Source: Neodontobutis hainanensis (taxonomy: Eukaryota; Chordata; Actinopteri; Gobiiformes; Odontobutidae). Taken from it: a DNA stretch of 64,000 nucleotides. The notes below the pieces were generated by a model that saw only the letters and a list, made by a program, of their open reading frames with translations, was not told the DNA's origin and did no database searches. Positions 26,801 through 35,900 of the stretch are shown here, one piece after another (positions within the stretch are counted from its first letter, which is position 1; every line of letters begins with the position of its first letter). The stretch spans positions 4,948,001-5,012,000 of the forward strand of contig JALDNG010000016.1 in assembly GCA_024349245.1 (NCBI GenBank). Direction: 5' to 3'. A program made the translations under genes and the position numbers.

Positions 26801-29800
26801 TTTTAGTATGAGCATTTTATGTCAAGTCACTATCTGTTATTGGTCACATGATCAATTTACATTTACAATTGTCTATAAACTATATTATATGCTATAATTT
26901 TGATTCTCATGTTACTTTTCCCATAGAAAGTCGAAAGAGGAGTATGATGAGGAGATGTCCATGAGGATGCTTTTAGAAGAGGAGAATGCTTCCACCTCCA
27001 GCAGCTCTTCTGATAAACCATTTAGAGAGAGCATTGAAGTTCAAAAGGCGGCCTCCACTTCAAGCCAACAAGGCACCATTGCCAAGGTAAGTCAAGGTAT
27101 TGTGCGTCAAAAGACCTTTAAACTTTGGATTTTGTAAACCTGCAAATAGACATAAAAAGGGTTTAGACACATCATCTCAACATATTTTTTATCTATTCCC
27201 ACTAAGGCCAAAGCTGAGGGCACTGATGACAACCAAAGGGCTAATGGTTACTCAGCCCCAGTGGTGAATGGAAACGCTTTCTCTGAATCTACTCTGGTAA
27301 CTAAATGCTGTAGCAGTTAGAGCATTGAGCTTATTGAGCATGCATTAAAACCAAACCAGGTGTAAAAGAATTGAGTCTTATACATAATAGGTCACAATAG
27401 TTGTATGGCTGAAATAAGATGCACGTGTAGTTGTATGGCTGAAACAAGACACACGTGTAGTTGTATGGCTGAAACAAGACACACGTGTAGTTGTATGGCT
27501 GAAACAAGATGCACGTGTAGTTGTATGGCTGAAACAAGATGCACATGTAGTTGTATTGCTGAAACAAGATGCACATGTAGTTGTATTGCTGAAACAAGAC
27601 GCACATGTTAGCCATACAACTGTATGGCTGAAACAAGACGCACATGTAGTTGTATGGCTGAAACAAGACGCACGTGTAGTTGTATGGCTGAAACAAGATG
27701 CACGTGTAGTTGTATGGCTGAAACAAGATGCACATGTAGTTGTATGGCTGAAACAAGACGCACGTGTAGTTGTATGGCTGAAACAAGATGCACGTGTAGT
27801 TGTATGGCTGAAACAAGATGCACATGTAGTTGTATTGCTGAAACAAGACGCACATGTTAGCCATACAACTGTATGGCTGAAACAAGACGCACATGTAGTT
27901 GTATGGCTGAAACAAGACGCACATGTAGTTGTATGGCTGAAACAAGACGCACGTGTAGTTGTATGGCTGAAACAAGACGCACATGTAGTTGTATGGCTGA
28001 AACAAGATGCACGTGTAGTTGTATGGCTGAAACAAGATGCACGTGTTAGCCATACAACTGTATGGCTGAAACAAGACGCACATGTAGTTGTATTGCTGAA
28101 ACAAGACGCACATGTTAGCCATACAACTGTATGGCTGAAACAAGACGCACATGTAGTTGTATGGCTGAAACAAGACGCACATGTAGTTGTATGGCTGAAA
28201 CAAGACGCACATGTAGTTGTATGGCTGAAACAAGATGCACGTGTAGTTGTATGGCTGAAACAAGATGCACGTGTAGTTGTATGGCTGAAACAAGACGCAC
28301 ATGTAGTTGTATGGCTGAAACAAGATGCACGTGTAGTTGTATGGCTGAAACAAGATGCACGTGTAGTTGTATGGCTGAAACAAGATGCACGTGTAGTTGT
28401 ATGGGTGTGTCATTTGCCACCGTCACTACAAGTGTGCTGTGTATTAGTCCAATGTGCAAATGTACATTTACATTTATTAATTTTATCCAAATCGACTTAC
28501 ATTGTTCTACAGTAATTACCAGTGTTACAGCCACTGGAGGCAAGGTGGGTTAAGTGTCTTGCCCAAGGACACAACAACAGTATGAACTGTGCTCCCCACA
28601 GTTTATACTGTTGTTGTGTCCTTGGGCAAGACACTTGGGAATCAAACCGCCTATCTTCCGGTTGAAGGACGACCACTCTACCCACTGAGAGACTGCCGCC
28701 CCAAATGTAAAATGCAATGTTTTGACACACAGTAGTAATAAGCCAGAAATCATAAGCCTCTAAAAGGAAAGTTTCTATAAAACTTGTCAAAATTTAGCTT
28801 TGTGCTCTGTAGCACAGCCTGTTGACATACAAGTGCCAATGCATCTGTTGATATACTATATGACAATGTGTTGGTCCCTCTCCAGGTTAGTAGCAAACCT
28901 GTTTCTATCGAGGACAGCACAACAGCAGCTGTTCATGGCCATGGAAAATCCCCAGCAAAGAGCTCCTCCTCAAAACACACCACCACAGGTAATACTGCAA
29001 GTAAACATTACGTGCCTTAAAGTTGTAGTTAATATAAATGTCTGTGTGTGAATCCCTCTCATTTAGACTGTACTAATAGAGCAGATCCTAAAGTCCTTCC
29101 AGCAGTTAGAGCCCCAGTTAAGTCTAGTGAGCCTCCAGCCAACTTGAATCCTACCACAGCTTCACAAAGCAGCTGCAGCCAGAACACAGCAGAGGCGTGG
29201 CTTGAGGAGGCACGCAGGGAGGCAGGGATCTCTGAGCCATACACAGTGAGTTAAGTCTTTTTGTGCGAAAACCCAACATATAATTTACCAAAACTGAAAG
29301 TGACTTACTGTGCATCCGCATCACAGGAGTTGCCAGTGTCACAGCAGGAGCAGCTCCAGCAGAGGGCAGCATATCTTCGTCAGCAGCGAGACAAGCTACA
29401 TGCTCTGAAGAAGGAGCAACAGAAAGGTCTGCAGAGTAGCACGCCAGAGGAGGCACCTTTCAGCCCCACACCAGCACCCACAACCCCGGTAGATATCACT
29501 CTCTATAAAGTATTTCTTTCACGCGTAATTGTGTTGGCTGCTTGGGCTATTTTTTTTATTTTTATTAATACAAATAGTTTTGATCATGCTCATAAATAAT
29601 TTTTATTTAAAAGATATGCAGTTTGAGGTTACTTGAACATCAACTTCCATTTAAAACATGGTTTCATCAATATTTGAAAATAAGAAAAGTCGGTCTTTAT
29701 GTCACCAACATTTTCAGTAAGGTTACTGTGTGTATTTTATTCACTAAACCCTCTTTTGCACATTTTATGATTTGTTAAAACTAAGCAGTCTGGATTTTTA

Positions 29801-31013
29801 GTCTTGATATTCTGTTATATTTATTTATTAAAGACCATCTAACTTTCTACATAATTTCTTTTTTTGTCATTGCTTGTCAGGAGGCAGAGGGGCAGTCCCA
29901 GACAAATGGGAACTGTACCCCTCCTCCCACACAACACTCTAAGTCATCCAAACAGAAGGTGATCCATCAGCAGCATTTGTCTTATGTAAAGAAGTATATG
30001 CGTAGTGTTTTATACACCCATCAGGCATAACATTATGACCACCTGCCTAATACTTTGCTGCCAAAACAACCCAGGCCCATCGAGGCATGGACTCCACTAG
30101 AACCCTGAAGGTGTGCTGTGCTATCTGTCACCAAGATGTTAGAAGCAGATCCTTAAAGACCTGTACGCTGCTAGGTGGGGCCTCCATGGATGTTTGTCCA
30201 GCACATCTCACAGATGCTTGATGGGATTGAGATGTAGGGAATTTGGAGCCAAATCAACATCTCAAACTCCAGGCCACCCTTTTCTATTGCATTGCATTAA
30301 CTGCTTTAGCAATTTGATTTAGCTGTAGGTGTTGGATGGGATCACACTCGCTCCTCACGTGCATCACTCAACCTTGACCCTGTCGCCGCTTCACTATTGT
30401 ATTGGACCACTTTGGATAAGATACTGACCACTGAAGACCAAGTCCAAGAGCTCAAGTTTGGAGATACTCTGACTTTGAAGATGGCCAAAATAAACTAAAA
30501 CTAAACTCAGTCATCTAGCCGTCACAATTTGGCTATTGTCAAACTTGCTCAAATCCTTACACGTCCATTTTTCCTGCTTCTAACACACCACCTTTGAGGG
30601 CACCTGCTGCCTAATATATCCCACTTAGTAAAAAGTGCCATGATGAAGAGATTACCAGTCTTATCCACTTCACCTGTCAGTGCTCATAATGTTATGCGTG
30701 ATCAATGTACGTTTTGTTTATGCTGTCTCTGCTTCCATCCCTTAAGCATAAAACTAGCTTAAATAGCTCTTGTGTGCGTAGAGGTTCTTGACAAATTTTG
30801 GATTTTGCTTAAAAAAAAAAGTGAAAAATACTTTAGTCATATACCAGCTACTAGTTTTCTCAACTAGTTGTGTACTTTTTTGGTGATGAATACTATTTTA
30901 CCAACTCCTGTGCTTTCTGTTTTACACAGGAGATCTCTGCAGAGGAGAAAAAGAAGCTACAGAAGAGAAAACACCTGGCAGAGAAGTTGAAAGAGGAAGT
31001 AATCAAAAAATAA
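23214..31013 (+). CDS. cfap36: Cilia- and flagella-associated protein 36 (CCDC104/BARTL1), complete
   Basis: Twelve coding exons: 23214-23319, 23602-23666, 23852-23953, 25464-25578, 25646-25733, 26927-27086, 27207-27296, 28886-28988, 29067-29245, 29327-29488, 29881-29958 and 30930-31013. All have AG/GT borders and give 443 residues. The start ATG has a strong context (A at -3, G at +4). The N-terminal part, residues about 5-125, is a BART-like domain (WVLESIVGYLGSPEWVIPV, then VFDDEDENKLSYT and VFQPVLATDDFQMF). In the human protein this domain binds the small GTPase ARL3 at cilia. The middle is Ser/Thr/Pro-rich and of low complexity. The C-terminus is a charged coiled coil (LQQRAAYLRQQRDKLHALKK and LAEKLKEEVIKK). 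It is about 100 residues longer than human CFAP36, mainly in the middle. The neighbours ppp4r3b and pnpt1 match the human order. Alternative splicing of the low-complexity exons is possible. Confidence 0.95.
23769..23840. repeat. (TA)n microsatellite next to the cfap36 exon 3 acceptor
   Basis: An uninterrupted AT run of 72 bp ends only 11 bp before the first base of cfap36 exon 3 at 23852. The sequence between is tgcctttgtag, which supplies a very short pyrimidine tract. Confidence 0.95.
24345..24445 (+). repeat. Degenerate SINE-type family A fragment
   Basis: It contains 'tttggagtttgcatgttctc' and a diverged 'gggtttcctccaggtattcc', matching the internal part of the element at 13294-13450. 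It lies in cfap36 intron 3. A CTCF-like CCACCAGGGGG is readable on the minus strand at 24435-24445, but it fits less well than the 22043 site. Confidence 0.5.
27400..28410. repeat. 30-bp minisatellite, 32 units, in cfap36 intron 7
   Basis: Tandem units of 30 bp, each containing TTGTATGGCTGAAACAAG followed by a variable segment and an E-box core CACGTG or CACATG. By my count there are 32 units, 16 with CACGTG and 16 with CACATG. Four units end in a 9-bp longer variant that creates the palindrome AGCCATACAACTGTATGGCT (27610-27629, 27859-27878, 28048-28067, 28117-28136). Because the unit is a multiple of three and lacks stops in several frames, long but meaningless open frames run through both strands. 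The array lies between cfap36 exons 7 (ends 27296) and 8 (starts 28886). Confidence 0.97.
28450..28715 (-). repeat. tRNA-like SINE-type family B copy with inverted internal segment
   Basis: Read on the minus strand, the element starts 'ggcggcagtctctcagtggg', has a B-box-like GGTTTGATTCC, and ends in 'gatttggataaaattaata'. This is a familiar layout for teleost tRNA-derived SINEs. A second copy of its head is at 36207-36325. Inside it, a 32-bp segment is present in both orientations (28552-28583 and 28605-28636), which makes a long hairpin. It lies in cfap36 intron 7, just after the minisatellite. Confidence 0.65.
28552..28636. repeat. 85-nt near-perfect inverted repeat (hairpin)
   Basis: The arms 28552-28583 and 28605-28636 are exact reverse complements over 32 bp. 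The centre adds a further 7-bp stem (AACTGTG at 28585-28591 with CACAGTT at 28597-28603), leaving a 5-nt loop. Each arm contains TTGCCCAAGGACACAACAAC or its complement, a normal part of the SINE family, so the structure looks like an inverted duplication within the SINE. Confidence 0.95.
30012..30711. mobile_element. Tc1-like DNA transposon remnant (non-autonomous) in cfap36 intron 11
   Basis: The ends are inverted repeats of about 30 bp. The left end carries GGCATAACATTATGACCAC (about 30023-30041) and the right end reads, on the opposite strand, a near-identical CGCATAACATTATGAGCAC. TA flanks the left end, as expected for Tc1/mariner insertions. The interior has 'catcgaggcatggactccac' and similar blocks typical of a widespread fish element. 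No transposase frame remains. Superfamily assignment is from terminal structure and familiarity only. Confidence 0.7.
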
Positions 31014-31146
31014 TTACCTTCCCACTGCAATATTTATCTATAAGTTTCCTCAAGTCCTCCACTACTGACAAGGCTTCCTTTACACCAACTCGTGATTATT
31101 TTTGTGAACCATACATACTGTAGATCTTCCTTTTTGCAACAACTGG

Positions 31147-31152
31147 AATAAA
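31147..31152 (+). terminator. Candidate cfap36 poly(A) signal AATAAA
   Basis: The first canonical AATAAA downstream of the cfap36 stop codon at 31013. A distal copy lies at 31812-31817. Usage of either cannot be decided from sequence. Confidence 0.5.
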
Positions 31153-32486
31153 TACCTTTCACTTGCTGTGTACTAAGATGTATACAGCTGTGTATTATAC
31201 TTTGGTTTTCACACGTCAGTATCCTTATTAATGCACGCCACTTAAGTATTTTTAGTTCTATCAATGTCTTTGACTTCAAAGTCATAAATTGCTAAGCACA
31301 AGAAAATTGACTATTGCAAAGCATTAAACATTCCTTACACTGTGTTGACTTCCTCTCCAGAATGTTTGAATTATTTTTATGCAACAATACACCTGGTACT
31401 AATGGTCTCTTGTAACGGTTTTGATCAATCAATACATGGCATTTCCATTTTATTTTATTTTTTTTTTTGCTTATGCAGGTGAAAAGTCTCAACTTTGAAT
31501 ACTTAACATCTCGGCAGATAACAGTGTGGAAATTGTCAAGATGAACTGTTCTGTGTATTCAGTTATGGGCCAAGAGGACAGTGTGTTGCTTTATATAATT
31601 AATGCAACAATATACAATCATACTAGTGTCTGTAATTTTATGTGTTGCTCATACCGTTTAATAAATAATTTTATAGAAATTATTCTAAATTTGGTTATTT
31701 TTTATAAGTTTAATGGCAGAATCAAATTTCAAAATGTATACAAGTGTAAAGATAGTGATAGTATAGTATAGATAGTGTAGTTAATACTGATATTGTTCAA
31801 ACCTTGTGCCAATAAACATCTGGTCTTTGATTTATTTTTTTTTTATTATGACTTTAGCTTTAGAAAGTTCATGTGTAAGAAAATAAGGCATTTCCAAGTT
31901 CTTTGCAGCAAAAATGACTTTACTGCAGTTTTAATGTTATTTTAAAACCAGTATTTGCATTTTACATTTAATCAAATGAACTGGACTGAAAGGGTGAAAT
32001 CGCCTTGTGTGCAATAACAAAAAATACACAAGTAGGCAGCTTATCCCCCTTTCAAAATCAGACCAAGGAAAATGATTAAAAAAGAAAAATAACTTCTGTA
32101 CAGTACTTTTTAACAAAGTGAATTTTCTGGCCAACACAGTCCTGTGTAAGATGTGGTGTGTGCCCAGGCTAAAACAATGCCATGGTTTGGAGAAGTCCTG
32201 CTTGTCTGACACGTGTGTTTAGGTTAAACTATGTTCCCTAAAACTATACCAACAAAATGAACAGTTCTGTGGTTGGGCAGCACACCACAGCAGCCAGTCA
32301 AGCTTTCTACTATTTTTTTTTTTTACGGCTAGTCCTGCTAGCCTGACTGGCTTTTAGAACAATTCATACACTGGCTGGTTGTGGGCTGGCTTCCTCAACT
32401 TGTTGAGCTCATAAGTACAGGTTTAAAGAAGGGAGTTGAAATGAAGACAGAATACTGTGCTGTAGGTCCACAGCTTCCTTGCTACT

Positions 32487-32500
32487 GTTGCTATAGCAAC
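32487..32500. promoter_or_regulatory. Palindromic RFX-type X-box
   Basis: GTTGCTATAGCAAC is a perfect palindrome matching RYYNYY-N2-RRNRAC. The palindrome extends to CTGTTGCTATAGCAACAG at 32485-32502. It lies downstream of the ppp4r3b stop codon, not at a known promoter, so function is uncertain. Confidence 0.35.
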
Positions 32501-32606
32501 AGCAGTGTGAGGAACCGCCTTGGCACTGTAGTTTCCACTGCAGCTTCTCTTGTCTGGAGTAGGTGGTTGAGAAGGAAATAATGATTCAAAGGAGATAAAA
32601 ACCCAA

Positions 32607-32658
32607 GGGTATCGTGGAGTAGGCAGAGAAAAGGGTATCGTGGAGTAGGCAGAGAAAA
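32607..32658. repeat. 26-bp direct tandem duplication
   Basis: Two adjacent, essentially identical copies of a 26-bp segment beginning gggtatcgtggagtaggcag. It is located in the probable ppp4r3b 3' UTR. Confidence 0.9.
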
Positions 32659-32939
32659 AAAAGGTCCATGAAAACTCAAATCATGAGGCTTTGAGATTTA
32701 GAGCCTTTTGTGCCGTTTAACAAGGTAAAATAAAAAACAAGGGGTTTCCAGATTCTTTAGTCTTGCCCAAGACTGGGTCTCCATCTCCTACAACAGAGTG
32801 AATGAAGGGGTGGCTGAAGGAGTTTGGAGTTGGTCTTTGCCTGTCCAGAAACTGACAGGGGACACTAGCAGGCCAAGGATCAGAAGTTTAGGATGTACGT
32901 TACGCCCATATATCACAACCACACAGAGGTCAAACAGTT

Positions 32940-35900
32940 CTAGGAGCTCAGCCTCGGCCGCTTCCTTGGAGCCTGCTCTTCCTCATCATCTTCATCGTCT
33001 TCATCTTCATCATCAGGATAGTCCACCAAGCCAACCATCGTAGTCTAACAGCAAGACAAATTAGTCACGTTTCAGTTCGACCAGAACAAAATTTTATTGA
33101 GGCATTGTATAGTCTTTGCAGTTAATTAATTATGCCTTTCTATTCAGATTAATAAGAAGGAATCACTCCATATTTCAGACTGTACCAAAAAGTAAATTAT
33201 GTTCATTACCTTCACTACTGGAGTAGCAGGAAGAGCCACTGTCTTGACTGAGGAAGCTGAACTGTTTACACTGACTACTGCAGATGAAGGAGGGATTGCA
33301 GCAGATTTTCCATTGTTGTTGGCACTGTTGGCTCCATTGGCAGCTCCTATAGTTGCTATATGTAAATATTATCACAGGCAAACAGGTTGGTCTGTAGAGT
33401 AGAAAATATTTTACCTTTTTTGGCTTCCATGTACTTGCCATAGCTGTCAGAAAAACCATCTTCCATGCGACCCTTGTCCACTGTCTCACCATCTTCATCG
33501 TCATCATCATCATTAAACCACAACTCTTCATCTTCATCCAAGGACCTTGCATCCCGACGATACCTGACAATAGAAAAAGAAGTATTTAAAAAAATAAATA
33601 AAAAAAAATATTGATGTTTGAGGAAACAACAATCTCCAGACATTTGTCACAGTTTACAAACCTGTTCAGCCTCTGACTTTGCCTGTCCTTCTCCTGCTCA
33701 TACCGGCCTTTCAAGCCCTTGAAAGTCTGAACGTACTCAATAGATTCAAGTGCTTTGTAGAAATTATCCACAATGTGAGCAATCAGGGATTTGATGTCCT
33801 CCTGGTAAGAAAAGATGGAGAAAATCTGTCTAGAAAAATGCAAAATATTATAGTTTTTAGTGTAATGGTTGCATGTACATACCACTTTGATGAATTCAAA
33901 AAGCTCTATGATGGCGGAGTTGAGCAGATTGTATCGAGTACCATTGTCCAGCAGGGCATTAATGACAGGCTCAAAAAGGTTCCCTTTAGTGATGTACCGG
34001 TTGTAATACTCATCCTTGAGGCCAATGATCCTGCGCATAAAGCGAAGTGCACCTTGGAAAGAGAAGTCAAATATAACGATCAGAAGGTTGTTTTGTTTAC
34101 AAGTTATCAGAGCTGAGTGGCTGTCTTTGTATTGACTTACAAAGTGCAAGGAAGGTATGTTTTGAGTTCATGAGCACCAAAACTCTCCTGAGCAGGTCTT
34201 TATTCATAATGTAAGTCTTGATGTGGTACGTGTGGTGCTCCACACAGAAGGTCAGGAGTTCCAGGATTAGTGCCAGCAGCTGGGCCGTCTGAAAATTGTC
34301 TACACAAAACCAGAACAAATACCTTTTACACCAGTATTGAAAGGGGTAACATCTCAGTTACACAGAAACAATTCTTCTAATAAGGTTCAGGGAGCACAAA
34401 ACACACCTGGGCAGACTGGGTTGATCTTGGTTGAGCCATCCTGTAGATCTGCAATGTAATAGAGCAGAAAAATCATAAATATTAGTTAACCACACCAAAT
34501 ACTTACCCTGCATTTCATTGTACCTTTTGCGTTTTTGTCATGTGCCGTGTTGGCCAGAAGAGGAGCTGTCAGAACATGCATGCAGTACTTGTAGAAGAAA
34601 CTCAAGAACTCTGTCTTCTCAGTTTTCTAATTGGAAAGAAATACTGATTAAAAAAACAATAAAAAAATGTAATATTTAACCTACTATTGAGGCCTGTTTC
34701 TTAGTTGCACATACATTTATGGAAGCAAGCATGTTTTCTGGGTCTATGAGTGTCCTGAGCAGACCCATTAACTGAACAGCACCTCCCAACTCCGGGTCAG
34801 AGTCACAAATCATCTGCTTGATCACCACATTTATCAAAAGAACATCCTGTTAAGGAAATCACACAAATTAATAATCAAATAAAAAAATAAACAATAAAAA
34901 AACCCTGTATTAAACTAAATCAAATATTGCTTACATCATCTGTCTGCTGAGGCTCCTGCATGACAAACTCTCGGACCATGGAGGGGCTAAATTCTACAAG
35001 GTAAGAAAAGATATCTGTTGCTGCTGCTCTCACCTGCAGGTCATCCATTCCCTGTTGGGGGCCACAACATTATGTTAAACAGGCCATACAGTTCATTAAG
35101 ATTGAAAAAAACTGCTTCTGAAATTAGAATCTCACCATGACTATCTCAAGAGCCGGTAGGATGCCAAGGTTTGCCAGAGTTTTAAAGAACGCATCTCTGT
35201 TCTGTGGCTGTAACGTTTGTGAAAAAGCACAGAATTCCTTAACAAAATTCACCTGAGGAAGAGAGAACAAGAGCTGATGAAATGGCTGCTTTGACATTAC
35301 ATTAACAAAAAACTAACAAACAGCATTCTATTAAAGCAACGCTAACTATTAGATATCCTTTGCCTTGTAGTCATTCAAGCTCAAAGCCATTTTGATGATT
35401 TTTGATGTATAAAAATGACTTGGGCAATATCAATATTAGGGTATGGAATGAGCCTATACTGTATATATCAATATACTACTAGTACTAGTGTCCCCTACAG
35501 TGGACACTTCAGCCAGGCCCAACCTGGACACAAGAAGCCTCGGATCACTGGACTTAATGACTACAGGCCAGTGGCGCTAACATCTGTAGTCATGAAGTCA
35601 TTTGAGCGGCTGGTTTTGTCCCACCTCAAGTCCATCACCTCCTCCCTCCTGGACCCCCTGCAGTTTGCCTACAGAGCCAACAGATCTGTAGATGATCAAC
35701 CTGGCCCTCCGCTTCATCCTGCAGCATCTGGACTTCCCGGGAGCCTACACCAGCATCCGGTTTGTGGACTTCAGCTCTGCATTCAACAACATCTTCCCTG
35801 CTCTGCTCCATGACAAGCTCTCCCAGCTCAACGTGCCTGACTCCACCTGCAGGTGGATTACCGACTTCCTGACGGACCGGAGGCGTGCGGCTGTAGAAGA

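Larger units (their letters stand above)
31014..32939. other. Convergent 3' UTRs of cfap36 and ppp4r3b
   Basis: Under 2 kb separates the two stop codons, so the 3' UTRs face each other. For cfap36, AATAAA occurs at 31147-31152, about 135 nt after the stop, and again at 31812-31817. For ppp4r3b on the minus strand, TTTATT/TTTAAT candidates near 31840-31970 could serve as poly(A) signals. If the distal signals are used, the two transcripts would overlap at the 3' ends. Confidence 0.6.

Noticed and set aside
27400..28410. CRISPR-like regular repeat array
   Set aside because: Units are directly adjacent with no unique spacers, and the context is a vertebrate intron. It is a minisatellite.
27331..28515. 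Very long open frames on both strands (up to 360 codons) with YNYTCILFQP-like or VVWLKQDAH-like repeats
   Set aside because: They are by-products of a 30-bp tandem repeat that is a multiple of three and lacks stops in several frames. The array lies inside a cfap36 intron with well-defined flanking exons.
33679..34116. 145-codon plus-strand frame, and similar frames at 37346-37867
   Set aside because: They are antisense shadows of conserved ppp4r3b exons on the minus strand.
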